Source: an uncultured Christensenella sp. (lineage in GTDB: Bacteria; Bacillota; Clostridia; Christensenellales; Borkfalkiaceae). From it: a DNA stretch of 64,000 nucleotides. The notes under the pieces were generated by a model, which ran no database searches, had not been told where the DNA came from, and worked only from the letters and a program-made list of their open reading frames with translations. The DNA is taken from assembly GCA_910577055.1 (NCBI GenBank), contig CAJTKX010000002.1, forward strand, positions 1-64,000. Direction: 5' to 3'. A program made the translations under genes and the position numbers. How positions within the stretch are numbered: the stretch's first letter is position 1; each line of letters begins with the position of its first letter. Shown piece by piece: positions 40,089 to 49,238 of this stretch.

Positions 40089-41339
40089 TTACTTTACTAA
40101 ATTTTTATATAAGGGGTGAGTTTTGCAAAGCTTTGCGACTTCCTTATTTACATAGTCGAAAGCTCCCTCTCTTTCCTCGATAACCTTTGTAATTAGCCTT
40201 GCGACTGTGCGCGCCTCTTCCTCGTTCATGCCGCGGGTGGTCATTGCGGGGGTACCTATTCTTATGCCCGAGGTTACGAAAGGTTTTTGCGTATCGAAAG
40301 GAATTGCGTTCTTGTTGACGGTGATATGTACCTCGTCCAAAAGCTCGGTTAAGCGCTTGCCCGTTATGTCCTTATCGGTAAGGTTCAATAAAATCAAGTG
40401 GTTATCCGTGCCGCCCGATACCATTTTTACGCCGAGTTTTTTAAACTCGTCTGCCATTGCCGCGGCGTTCTTTACTATTTGGGTTTGATATACTTTGAAC
40501 TCTGGCGATAACGCTTCTTTAAAGGCGACGGCTTTTGCGGCGATTATATGCATCAAAGGTCCGCCTTGAATACCCGGAAATACGGCTTTATCAATAGTTT
40601 TACCCCACTGCTCCTTGCACATAATCACACCGCCGCGGGGTCCGCGAAGGGTTTTGTGAGTGGTTGTAGTTACAAAATCCGCATAAGGCACGGGCGAAGG
40701 GTGAAGCCCCGCCGCAACCAAGCCCGCGATATGGGCTATATCGACGAACATTATTGCACCGACTTTATCGCAAATTTCCCTTATTCTTTTGAAATCTATT
40801 ATACGGGGATAAGCGCTTGCGCCCGAAATTATTACTTTTGGCTTGCACTCTACGGCAATACGCTCCATTTCGTCGTAATCGATGACTTCTTCTCCCTCTT
40901 TAACGCCGTAGGGCACGATATTAAAATATTTGCCCGAAATATTGACGGGCGAGCCGTGTGACAAGTGCCCGCCGTGGGCAAGGTTCATACCCATAACGGT
41001 ATCGCCGGGCTGACAAGTTGCAAACAACACGGCAAGGTTTGCGCTTGCTCCCGAATGGGGCTGCACGTTGCAGTATTCGCAGCCGAAAAGCTGTTTAAGG
41101 CGTTCTCGCGCCAAGTCCTCGGCAATGTCTACGCATTGGCAACCGCCGTAATAGCGATGCGCGGGGTAACCTTCCGCATATTTGTTTGTAAGATGGCTGC
41201 CCGCAGCAGCCAAAACCGCGGGGGAAACAAAATTCTCGCTTGCGATAAGCTCGATATTGTTTTGCTGACGGGTAAGCTCGGCTTTTAACGCCTCAGCTAC
41301 CTCGGGGTCGGTTTGTGCGATGAGAGAAAAATCCAACAT
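40089..41339 (-). CDS. glyA: serine hydroxymethyltransferase
   Basis: 416 residues from the ATG at 41339 (MLDFSLIAQTDPEV) behind GGAG. A PLP enzyme that converts serine to glycine and charges THF with a one-carbon unit. The PLP lysine lies in TTTTHKTLRGPRGG (about 228), with ELIASENFVSPAV and HRYYGGC at the N-terminal half. A longer in-frame start adds 21 atypical residues and is rejected. Confidence 0.97.
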   Translation of the reverse strand: MLDFSLIAQTDPEVAEALKAELTRQQNNIELIASENFVSPAVLAAAGSHLTNKYAEGYPAHRYYGGCQCVDIAEDLARERLKQLFGCEYCNVQPHSGASANLAVLFATCQPGDTVMGMNLAHGGHLSHGSPVNISGKYFNIVPYGVKEGEEVIDYDEMERIAVECKPKVIISGASAYPRIIDFKRIREICDKVGAIMFVDIAHIAGLVAAGLHPSPVPYADFVTTTTHKTLRGPRGGVIMCKEQWGKTIDKAVFPGIQGGPLMHIIAAKAVAFKEALSPEFKVYQTQIVKNAAAMADEFKKLGVKMVSGGTDNHLILLNLTDKDITGKRLTELLDEVHITVNKNAIPFDTQKPFVTSGIRIGTPAMTTRGMNEEEARTVARLITKVIEEREGAFDYVNKEVAKLCKTHPLYKNLVK

Positions 41340-41373
41340 AGAAAACTCCTTGACGGTTGCGCCGTTTTTATTT

Positions 41374-41402
41374 ATTCTATCATAATTTGCGCCGCAACAC
41401 AA
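41374..41402 (-). promoter_or_regulatory. probable glyA promoter
   Basis: TTGTGT (41397-41402), 17-bp spacer, TAGAAT (41374-41379); leader about 28 nt. Confidence 0.5.
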
Positions 41403-41422
41403 ACGAATTTATAAAAAAACTA

Positions 41423-41449
41423 CCGCCCGCGCAAAATTTACGCGGGCGG
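41423..41449 (-). terminator. trxA terminator
   Basis: 9-bp stem CCGCCCGCG/CGCGGGCGG (41423-41431, 41441-41449), followed on the minus strand by TAGTTTTTTT. Confidence 0.88.
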
Positions 41450-41457
41450 CGGCTAAA

Positions 41458-41769
41458 TTACAGATTTTTTGCTAGGAACTCTTCTATATCTTCCTTGGTC
41501 GAATAACCCAAAGTTCTGTCAGCTATTTCACCGTTTTTGAATACAGCTACGACGGGTATCGAAGTTATATTGTACCGAACGGCAAGCTCGATATTCAAAT
41601 CGATATCCACTTTCACGAATGTAGCTTCGTCTGCATACTTTTCGGACATTTCCTCGACAATCGGCGTAAGCAGTTTGCAAGGTCCGCACCACGTCGTGTA
41701 AAAGTCGCAAACAAGCGGCTTATCGCCCTTTAAAAGTTCGTCAAATTTTTTAGCGTCTACCCTTTCCAT
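41458..41769 (-). CDS. trxA: thioredoxin
   Basis: 103 residues with the redox site WCGPC (about 27-31) and the cis-proline TSIPVVAVF. It reduces protein disulfides in the cytoplasm. It follows hisS directly (the ATG overlaps the hisS stop, TAATG) with a strong ribosome site AAAGGAGG inside hisS. That pairing is unusual but clearly an operon. Confidence 0.95.
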   Translation of the reverse strand: MERVDAKKFDELLKGDKPLVCDFYTTWCGPCKLLTPIVEEMSEKYADEATFVKVDIDLNIELAVRYNITSIPVVAVFKNGEIADRTLGYSTKEDIEEFLAKNL

Positions 41770-43028
41770 TATTTTGCCTCCTTTATTAAGTATGAGTATA
41801 TTTCTTCCGATTTAACCGCGGCGGTAGTGCCGTCGGACATTTTCTTAACGTTTAAAATTCCGCTTTCAAGCTCGCTTTCGCCGATTACGGCAACGAACTT
41901 AGCGCCTATTTTATCTGCGTATTTTAACTGAGCTTTTACGCTTCGTCCCATGTGGTCAACCTCGGCAGAAACGCCGTTGCCCCTAAGATATGCCGCAGTT
42001 TTGAAGGCTTGCGCCCTTGATTTCTCGTCCATACCGGCAAGATAAATTTCCGGAACGCCATCCTCGGGGAAAGGCACGCCCGTATTTTCCATTAAAAGCA
42101 GCAGCCTTTCTATACCCGCCGCAAAGCCTATAGCGGGCAAGTCGTTGCCGCCAAGCTCTTTTATAAGCCCGTCGTATCTTCCGCCGCCGCAGACCGTGCC
42201 TTGCGCGCCTATTTGCGTGGAAACAAACTCGAAAACCGTCCTCGAATAATAGTCTAAACCCCGTACTATGTTGGGATTAACGCTATATTCAAGCCCTTGC
42301 GCGGCCAAAAGCGAGCGCACGGTTTCAAAGTGTTTTTTACAGTCGTCGCAGAGGTAATCGGTGATTTTAGGCGCGTTTTTTGCAATGTTTTTGCACTTTT
42401 CTTCCTTACAATCAAGTATCCTCAACGGGTTTTTATCGAACCTCGAGCGGCAATTTAAGCACATTTCTTCAAGATGCGGCGCAAAGTAGTTTTTTAACGC
42501 TTTATTGTATTCGTTGCGGCATATTCGGCACCCAATCGAGTTTATTTCAAGCTTTACTCCCTTAATTTTCAGCTTGTTCAGAAACGAAGAAGCGGCGAAA
42601 ATGACCTCCGCATCGGTTTCGGGCGAGAATGAGCCGTACACCTCGATACCGAATTGGTGAAACTCCCTAAGCCGTCCCGCTTGCGGATTTTCGTAGCGAA
42701 AGCAAGGCGTTATATAAAAAGTTTTTACGGGCATAGGGGAACTTGCAAGCCCGTTTTCAATGAACATTCTCGCAACGCCCGCGGTGCCCTCTGGCTTTAA
42801 AGTCATACTTCTTCCGCCCTTGTCCTCGAAGGTGTACATCTCTTTATTTACGACGTCGGTTGTTTCGCCCACGCCGCGTTTGAAAAGTTCGGTGTGCTCG
42901 AATACGGGGGTGCGCACCTCTTTGAAGTTGAAGACCCGCGCAACTTGCCGTGCCGCGTCCTCGATATATTGCCATTTATAGGATTGATTGGGCAGAACGT
43001 CCTTCGTGCCCTTGGGAACATTAATCAT
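41769..43028 (-). CDS. hisS: histidyl-tRNA synthetase
   Basis: 419 residues, class II synthetase. Motif 2 is FRYENPQAGRLREFHQ. The HisA-like stretches LDYYSRTVFEF and GGGRYDGLI and motif 3 in FAAGIERLLLL are present, then the C-terminal anticodon-binding domain. An insertion with paired cysteines (CLNCRSRF and CKEEKC) is common in Bacillota forms. Confidence 0.97.
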   Translation of the reverse strand: MINVPKGTKDVLPNQSYKWQYIEDAARQVARVFNFKEVRTPVFEHTELFKRGVGETTDVVNKEMYTFEDKGGRSMTLKPEGTAGVARMFIENGLASSPMPVKTFYITPCFRYENPQAGRLREFHQFGIEVYGSFSPETDAEVIFAASSFLNKLKIKGVKLEINSIGCRICRNEYNKALKNYFAPHLEEMCLNCRSRFDKNPLRILDCKEEKCKNIAKNAPKITDYLCDDCKKHFETVRSLLAAQGLEYSVNPNIVRGLDYYSRTVFEFVSTQIGAQGTVCGGGRYDGLIKELGGNDLPAIGFAAGIERLLLLMENTGVPFPEDGVPEIYLAGMDEKSRAQAFKTAAYLRGNGVSAEVDHMGRSVKAQLKYADKIGAKFVAVIGESELESGILNVKKMSDGTTAAVKSEEIYSYLIKEAK

Positions 43029-43091
43029 AAACTCACCGTTTCGTCAATTAAGTTGGCTGAAACAAAACCGTTTTTATAGGCGGTTCGCCCT

Positions 43092-44402
43092 TTAAAGGAC
43101 GTACTTTTTCAAATCACGGTTTTTAATTATATTTTCAAGATGCTCTTCCACATATTTTTCGTTGACTTCTACGGGGATAACGGGATAGTCGTTACCGCCC
43201 GCGTTAAAGGAGATATCTTCCAAAAGATATTCCATAACGGTGTGAAGCCGCCTTGCTCCGATATCCTCGGAAGTGGTGTTTATATCCTCGGACACTTCGG
43301 CTATTTTTTCAATTGCGTCCTTGGTAAAGTGCAAGTCGATGTTGTCGACCGCAAGAAGGGCGGCGTACTGCGTGGTGATTGCGTTTTGGGGTTGGGTGAG
43401 GATATTGACGAAGTCATCCTTAGTCAAGCTTTTAAGCTCGACTTGAATGGGAAATCTGCCTTGAAGCTCGGGGATTAAATCCTCCACCTTTGAAACGTGG
43501 AAAGCGCCCGCCGCTATGAATAGAATATAATCGGTTTTAATGGGGCCGTACTTGGTCATAACGGTACATCCCTCGACGATAGGCAGAATGTCGCGTTGAA
43601 CCCCTTCGCGCGAGACGTCCGCGCCTTGGTTACCCTTGCCCGCGATTTTGTCGATTTCGTCGATAAAAATAATTCCGTCGTTTTCCGCGCGGCGCAAAGC
43701 CTCCGCGTTCACCGCGTCGTTATCGATAAGTTTATCCGCTTCTTCCGCAACGATTAGGTTTTTCGCCTCTTTTACGGAAATTTTGCGCTTCTTTTTCTTG
43801 TGCATTCCCATTCCGCTGAAAATGGAGCCCAAGTCAATCGCCGCGCCGCTGCCGGGCGAAAGCTCCAACGGCTTGGGCACGTCGTTAACCTCGATTTCGA
43901 TAACGGCGTTGTCGTGCTTGCCCGCGTGAATTTCTTCAACAATCTTGTCCTCGAATACGGGTTTTGCCGTTTCGCCGCGCTCGTCCTTCTTCATTTCGGC
44001 AAGAACTTTTGCGATGCGCCTTTCGGCAACCGCCGTTGCCTTATAGCTGACTTCTTGCGTCTTTTCCTCTTTTACAAGACGGATAGCGCACTCCGCCAAA
44101 TCGCGCACCATACTCTCTACGTCGCGCCCGACATAGCCGACCTCGGTATACTTGGTTGCCTCTACTTTTATAAAGGGCGCTTTGACAAGCTTTGCCAAGC
44201 GGCGGGCAATTTCGGTTTTACCTACGCCCGTAGGTCCCTTCATAATAATGTTTTTAGGCGTTATTTCATCTTGCAAAGCGGGGGAAAGCTGACTGCGGCG
44301 GTAACGGTTTCTAAGCGCTATAGCAACCGCCTTTTTCGCCTCGTCTTGCCCGATAATGTATTTGTTTAACTCGTGTACTATCTGTTTGGGCGTTAAATCC
44401 AT
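43092..44402 (-). CDS. hslU: ATP-dependent protease ATPase subunit HslU
   Basis: 436-residue AAA+ unfoldase. P-loop GPTGVGKTEIARRL (about 55-66), the intermediate domain (about 110-230), Walker B IIFIDEID, and the C-terminal sensor region with ARRLHTVMEYLLEDISF. It feeds substrates into the HslV peptidase encoded immediately upstream (13-bp gap). No codY follows, unlike in Bacillus. Confidence 0.97.
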   Translation of the reverse strand: MDLTPKQIVHELNKYIIGQDEAKKAVAIALRNRYRRSQLSPALQDEITPKNIIMKGPTGVGKTEIARRLAKLVKAPFIKVEATKYTEVGYVGRDVESMVRDLAECAIRLVKEEKTQEVSYKATAVAERRIAKVLAEMKKDERGETAKPVFEDKIVEEIHAGKHDNAVIEIEVNDVPKPLELSPGSGAAIDLGSIFSGMGMHKKKKRKISVKEAKNLIVAEEADKLIDNDAVNAEALRRAENDGIIFIDEIDKIAGKGNQGADVSREGVQRDILPIVEGCTVMTKYGPIKTDYILFIAAGAFHVSKVEDLIPELQGRFPIQVELKSLTKDDFVNILTQPQNAITTQYAALLAVDNIDLHFTKDAIEKIAEVSEDINTTSEDIGARRLHTVMEYLLEDISFNAGGNDYPVIPVEVNEKYVEEHLENIIKNRDLKKYVL

Positions 44403-44415
44403 TGCCGTTACCTCC

Positions 44416-44952
44416 TTAAATCGTTTCGCACTTGATGTTGTCGTTGGTAAATACGCAGATTTCGCTTGCGATTTTTAATGATTTTTTCGCTATTTCGGCA
44501 GCGGTAAAATCCGTATTCTGATAGAGTGCGCGGGCAGCTGCCAAAGCGTAGTTACCGCCGCTGCCTATTGCCGCGATACCGTCGTCGGGTTCAATTACTT
44601 CGCCCGTGCCCGATACTATCAAAAGCGTATCCTTATCGGCGACTATCATCAAAGCTTCAAGCTTTCTTACGGCTTTATCCGAACGCCAAAGCTCCGCAAG
44701 CTCGACGGCGGAACGCATAAGGTTGCCCGAAAATTTATTTAGCATACCCTCGAACTTCTCGCTTAAAGAAAATGCGTCCGACACCGAACCCGCAAAGCCT
44801 AAAATAACTTTGCCGCCGTAAATTCTTCTTACCTTTTGGGCGGAATTTTTAAATATTACGCTCTCGCCCATGGTGACTTGTCCGTCGCCCGCGATAGCCG
44901 TTTCGCCGTTCCTTTTTACGGCGCAAATCGTAGTTGCGTGAAATTCAACCAT
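44416..44952 (-). CDS. hslV: ATP-dependent protease peptidase subunit HslV
   Basis: 178 residues. The proteasome-like nucleophile is the Thr after a six-residue propeptide (MVEFHA, then TTICAV). Other family parts are GDGQVTMG and ILGFAGSVSDAFSL. The Thr nucleophile matches the common HslV type rather than the Ser of Bacillus CodW. It forms the HslUV complex with the next gene. Confidence 0.97.
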   Translation of the reverse strand: MVEFHATTICAVKRNGETAIAGDGQVTMGESVIFKNSAQKVRRIYGGKVILGFAGSVSDAFSLSEKFEGMLNKFSGNLMRSAVELAELWRSDKAVRKLEALMIVADKDTLLIVSGTGEVIEPDDGIAAIGSGGNYALAAARALYQNTDFTAAEIAKKSLKIASEICVFTNDNIKCETI

Positions 44953-44982
44953 ATTTAAACCTCTTTGAAAAAGTCCTATACT

Positions 44983-45624
44983 TTAATTTAAACCTGTTTG
45001 CGCGCTCTGAAACAGTCTGTGTCCCCAGCGGAAAACAAATTTTACGAAAGATTTTTTATCATTAACGAAAAGATCGAAATATTCGGCGTTTATTATTTTT
45101 AATCTCTTATTGAGTAAATAATTGTACGCTGCGCGGTCCAATTCAAAACCGCCCGCGTTTTCACCGTCGGAGTCGTAGATTAAAATGCCGAGAAATATCT
45201 GCGTTTCAACGCTGTAAAAAGTAAATTCCAATTGCGCGGCTTCAAAAGGCAGAGTGTTTTTACCGAATATTCCGCCGTCATCAATTATAAATGCGCAATC
45301 CGCGATTATGCCGTTTGCTTTTAAAATGTCTGCGGCTTCGTCAAACGGCATTTCGGCAAACTTTTTTTCAAGCTCAACCGCGCGCTCCGATATTAGTCTT
45401 GCATTTAACTTAATACCCACCGCAAAAAATATTGCAAGCCCTATAAAAAATACCGCAAACGTGCTTGCCATAACCGCGTAGGTGATTACTTCCTCTCCGT
45501 AAAGACAGCCTATCGTTACCATAAGCGCAACGCCCAAAGTAAACCAAATTACAAAAAACGAGATGAGCGCGACGTTGAGTCTATATAAATATTCGGGTAA
45601 ATTCTTTTTATCCAAACTTATCAT
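44983..45624 (-). CDS. two-helix membrane protein of unknown function
   Basis: 213 residues. Two N-terminal membrane helices (about 16-40 and 46-70) are followed by a soluble alpha/beta domain of about 135 residues (LEKKFAEMPFDEAADILKAN onward). I do not recognise the family. It overlaps the end of trmFO by four bases and is 30 bp from hslV, so it probably belongs to the same operon. No signal peptide cleavage site is visible. Confidence 0.6.
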   Translation of the reverse strand: MISLDKKNLPEYLYRLNVALISFFVIWFTLGVALMVTIGCLYGEEVITYAVMASTFAVFFIGLAIFFAVGIKLNARLISERAVELEKKFAEMPFDEAADILKANGIIADCAFIIDDGGIFGKNTLPFEAAQLEFTFYSVETQIFLGILIYDSDGENAGGFELDRAAYNYLLNKRLKIINAEYFDLFVNDKKSFVKFVFRWGHRLFQSAQTGLN

Positions 45625-46913
45625 AGGTTTCCCTTGTAAGCACGTACGCTTTCAAGCGCACGTGCGGCTAAATATGCGTATCTTTGTTTTTTATCTTTTA
45701 TAAGCTTTTCGGCGGGTTTAAGTATGCCGAAATTCGCGTTCATCGGCTGAAAATTTTCGGTAGGCCCCGATATATGTGCCGATAACGCGCCTAAAACGGT
45801 TGTGTTGTCGGGGATTTTCGGCGCGCGCCCGTTCAGCTTTTCGTATATGTGCACGGCGGCTAAAAGTCCGCTTGCCGCGCTTTCCACATAGCCCTCTACG
45901 CCCGTTATTTGCCCCGCAAAAAATACTTTGGGGTTGGTTTTTAACGAAAAATCAGCATTTAAACAAGCGGGCGAATTTATAAAAGTATTGCGGTGCATAA
46001 CGCCGTAGCGAAAAAACTCTGCGTTTTTCAAGGCGGGTATAAGCGAAAAAACCCGCTTTTGTTCGCCCCATTTTAAGTTGGTTTGACAACCTACAAGGTT
46101 GTAAGCCGTGCCGTCGGCGTTCTCTTTTCTAAGCTGTAAAACGGCGTAAAATCGGTTGCCGTCCTTATCTTTAAGCCCCACCGGTTTGAAATTTGCAAAC
46201 CGTAAGCTGTCGAAACCGCGCGCCGCCATAACCTCGACGGGCATGCAGCCCTCAAAAATTTCGTGCTTTTCAAAGTCATGCAAAACTGCTTTCCCCGCGC
46301 CGAGAAGTTCGGTCACGAAAACTTGGTATTCTTCCTTGGTAAGCGGACAATTAACGTAGTCATCCCCGCCTTTGCCATATCTGTCGCCGAAAAAAGCGTG
46401 GTTAAAATCTATACTTTCCCGCGAAATTATGGGGGCGGAAGCATCGTAAAAGTGTAATTGCCCCCCACATATGTTTGAAATACCGCTACTTAGCTTGTCC
46501 GTGGTCAAGGGCCCCGTAGCAACGATGCACCAATCTTCGGGCACCTTTTCCACCTCTTTACAAACTACGGAAATATAATTATTATTCTTGATTTTTTCGG
46601 TCACGAACGAGGCGAACTTCTCCCTATCGACGGCAAGCGCGCCGCCCGCGGGAACAGCCGTATTTAAGGCTGCGTCCATCGTCAGCGAGCCGAGGGTACG
46701 CATTTCTTCCTTTAAAAGTCCGCATGCGTTGGAATAGGGGTCCTTTCCCTTTAACGAGTTGGAACATACAAGCTCGCAAAAGTTTTTGTCGGAGTGGGCG
46801 GGCGTGAAACTTTCGGGCTTGATATCGTACAACACGACTTGCACGCCACGACTTGCCAAATAGTTGGCCGCCTCACACCCCGCAAGCCCGGCGCCTATTA
46901 TTTCAACCCTCAT
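45621..46913 (-). CDS. trmFO: folate-dependent tRNA (uracil-54, C5)-methyltransferase TrmFO
   Basis: 430-residue flavoprotein that makes m5U54 in tRNA using methylene-THF. The FAD-binding dinucleotide motif is at the N-terminus (IGAGLAGCEAANYLA). Conserved parts follow: LVCSNSLKG, and the C-terminal ITGVEGYVESAASGL. It overlaps topA by 11 bp, the topA-trmFO-hslV order of Bacillus. Confidence 0.97.
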   Translation of the reverse strand: MRVEIIGAGLAGCEAANYLASRGVQVVLYDIKPESFTPAHSDKNFCELVCSNSLKGKDPYSNACGLLKEEMRTLGSLTMDAALNTAVPAGGALAVDREKFASFVTEKIKNNNYISVVCKEVEKVPEDWCIVATGPLTTDKLSSGISNICGGQLHFYDASAPIISRESIDFNHAFFGDRYGKGGDDYVNCPLTKEEYQVFVTELLGAGKAVLHDFEKHEIFEGCMPVEVMAARGFDSLRFANFKPVGLKDKDGNRFYAVLQLRKENADGTAYNLVGCQTNLKWGEQKRVFSLIPALKNAEFFRYGVMHRNTFINSPACLNADFSLKTNPKVFFAGQITGVEGYVESAASGLLAAVHIYEKLNGRAPKIPDNTTVLGALSAHISGPTENFQPMNANFGILKPAEKLIKDKKQRYAYLAARALESVRAYKGNL

Positions 46914-49224
46914 TTTCGGGTACTTCTATCGAGTAGTCGCACTCCTTGTCGGAGCACTTGATTTTTCCGCCCTTCTTTATAAGGTACTTGCCGCACTTGG
47001 GGCACTTGCCGCCCGTGGGAACGTCCCAACTTAAAAATTTGCAGTCGGGGTAGCCCGTACAGCCGAAGTAAATTTTACCCGACTTCGAGGACATTCTGCG
47101 CATAGGCTTTCCGCACTCGGGGCACTTGCCCTCCGATTTGTCGCCCTCTTTTACAGCGTCTTTGGAAATGTACGGGCGTTTCGACGAGCACTTGGGGCAC
47201 TCGACGTATTTACCGTACTTGCCGCGCTTCAACAACATATTTGTGCCGCATTCAGCGCACTTTTCTTCGGTGGGCTCTGCGTCGATAGGCAATATCGAAG
47301 AACATTCGGGATAGTTGGGACAAGCAAGGAATTTACCGTACTTGCCGCTTTTTACGACCATATTCGCACCGCACTTGGGGCAACGCATAGGTGAAATTTC
47401 CACGTCGCTTTCGCTGACTATGTTAGAGCAGTTGGGGTAATTGGAACAAGCAAGATACTTGCCGTACTTGCCTATTCTTCTTATCATTACGCTGCCGCAC
47501 TTTTCGCAAACGACGTCGGTTTCCTCGTCGCCGTCGGTCGAGGCGGTTTTAAGCTGTTCGGCGAAATTGGGGTAGAAATCCGAGATAATTTTGTGCCAAT
47601 CGCAACCGCCGTCCTCGATTTTATCGAGTTCGTCCTCCATATGCGCGGTGAAGCCTACGTCCATTATATCGGTAAAGTACTTCAAAAGCATATCCGTGAT
47701 TGAGTACGCGACTTCGGTGGGAACCATATATTTTCCGTCCTTTTCGACGTACTTTCTTTTATTGAGTACGGAAATTATGGACGCATAGGTCGAAGGTCTG
47801 CCTATACCCTTTTCTTCCATTGCTTTAACAAGCGACGCGTCCGTATAACGGTAAGGGGGCTTGGTGAACTTCTGTTCCTTTACAAACTCGTTTAGTTTAA
47901 GCGTGTCGCCCTCATTCAAAGGTGGCAACAGTTTAGAGGTTTCTTCCTCTTCGTCCTTTTCCTTTTGCACGTCTTGATAAGCCGCGGTGTAGCCCGCGAA
48001 CAAAAGCGCCTTGCCGCTTGCCTTGAATGTATAGCCCGCGCATTCGGTTTCTATCTGCATAGAGTTGAACTGCGCCTCCGCCATTTGCGAGGCGATAAAC
48101 CTATCATAGACGAGCTTATATATATTGTAATGCTTTTTGTCAAGGCTGTTTTTGACGCTTGCGGGGGTAACGGCAAGATTTATGGGGCGGATAGCCTCGT
48201 GCGCGTCTTGCGCGCCCTTTTTGGTGGCGTAGAAATTAGGCTTTTCGGGAACGAACTCTTCGCCGTAAGCCGTTTTAATGAACGACAGCGCGTTGTCTTG
48301 CGCCTCTTTGGAAACGCGGACGGAGTCCGTTCTGATATAAGTAATAAGCGCAATATGGTCGCCGCCAACGTCCATACCCTCGTAAAGGTGCTGGGCGATA
48401 AGCATAGTTTCGGGCGAGGTCATACCGAATTTGTTCGACGCGTCCTGTTGAAGCGACGAGGTAGTGAACGGTGCGGGCGCGTGCTGTTTTGTTACGCCTT
48501 TTTTTACTTTGGTAACCTTAAAAGTACCCGCTTTTACCTTTCTTTCTATTTCGTCTGCGACTTCGGCGGGAATGCTTTCGCCGTTTTTCTTTAATTGATA
48601 GGTGGCTTTAAATGGAGCGTAGCTTGACGCCTCGTCTTGCAAAAAGGCGTTCATATGCCAATAGCCCTCGGGCTCGAAGGCTTGAATTTCGCGTTCTCTG
48701 TCCACTATAAGACGCAGTGCAACGGACTGAACTCTGCCCGCGGACAGCCCGTTTTGTATGCGCTTGTTTAAAAGGGGCGAAAGCTTATAGCCCACAAGCC
48801 TATCCAAAACGCGCCTTGCCTGTTGCGCGTCAACAAGGTTGATGTTTATTTTGCGCGGGTTTTTAAGCGCGTTTTGCACTGCCGCGGGGGAAATTTCGTT
48901 GAACTCGATACGGTTCGAAGCGTTTTCATCCAACCCCAAAACCGTTTGCAAGTGCCAACTTATAGCCTCGCCCTCTCTATCGGGGTCGGTTGCAAGGTAA
49001 ACTTTACCGCTCTTTTTAGCTTCTTGCGCAAGTCTTTTTATAACCTCTTTCTTGTTTGCGGTTATTTCATACTTCGGCTCGAAGTTATCGGTTATTTTTA
49101 CGCCCAAGGTGCGTTCCGGCAAATCTCTTACATGCCCGCCCGAAGCGTCCACCTTGTATTTCCCCTTTAAGTATTTTGAAATGGTTTTCGCCTTGGACGG
49201 CGATTCTACTATAATCAAGTCCAT
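46903..49224 (-). CDS. topA: DNA topoisomerase I
   Basis: 773 residues from the ATG at 49224 (MDLIIVESPSKAKTI) behind TGGAGA. Type IA topoisomerase that relaxes negative supercoils. The TOPRIM domain (ATDPDREGEAIS), the active-site Tyr in ITYIRTDSVR, and a long C-terminus with five four-cysteine zinc ribbons (beginning CEKCGSVM, CPKCGANM, CAECGTNM, CPECGKPM, CPKCGKYL) are visible. Many relatives have three or four such ribbons. Confidence 0.97.
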   Translation of the reverse strand: MDLIIVESPSKAKTISKYLKGKYKVDASGGHVRDLPERTLGVKITDNFEPKYEITANKKEVIKRLAQEAKKSGKVYLATDPDREGEAISWHLQTVLGLDENASNRIEFNEISPAAVQNALKNPRKININLVDAQQARRVLDRLVGYKLSPLLNKRIQNGLSAGRVQSVALRLIVDREREIQAFEPEGYWHMNAFLQDEASSYAPFKATYQLKKNGESIPAEVADEIERKVKAGTFKVTKVKKGVTKQHAPAPFTTSSLQQDASNKFGMTSPETMLIAQHLYEGMDVGGDHIALITYIRTDSVRVSKEAQDNALSFIKTAYGEEFVPEKPNFYATKKGAQDAHEAIRPINLAVTPASVKNSLDKKHYNIYKLVYDRFIASQMAEAQFNSMQIETECAGYTFKASGKALLFAGYTAAYQDVQKEKDEEEETSKLLPPLNEGDTLKLNEFVKEQKFTKPPYRYTDASLVKAMEEKGIGRPSTYASIISVLNKRKYVEKDGKYMVPTEVAYSITDMLLKYFTDIMDVGFTAHMEDELDKIEDGGCDWHKIISDFYPNFAEQLKTASTDGDEETDVVCEKCGSVMIRRIGKYGKYLACSNYPNCSNIVSESDVEISPMRCPKCGANMVVKSGKYGKFLACPNYPECSSILPIDAEPTEEKCAECGTNMLLKRGKYGKYVECPKCSSKRPYISKDAVKEGDKSEGKCPECGKPMRRMSSKSGKIYFGCTGYPDCKFLSWDVPTGGKCPKCGKYLIKKGGKIKCSDKECDYSIEVPENEG

Positions 49225-49238
49225 AATTTTCTCCATTT

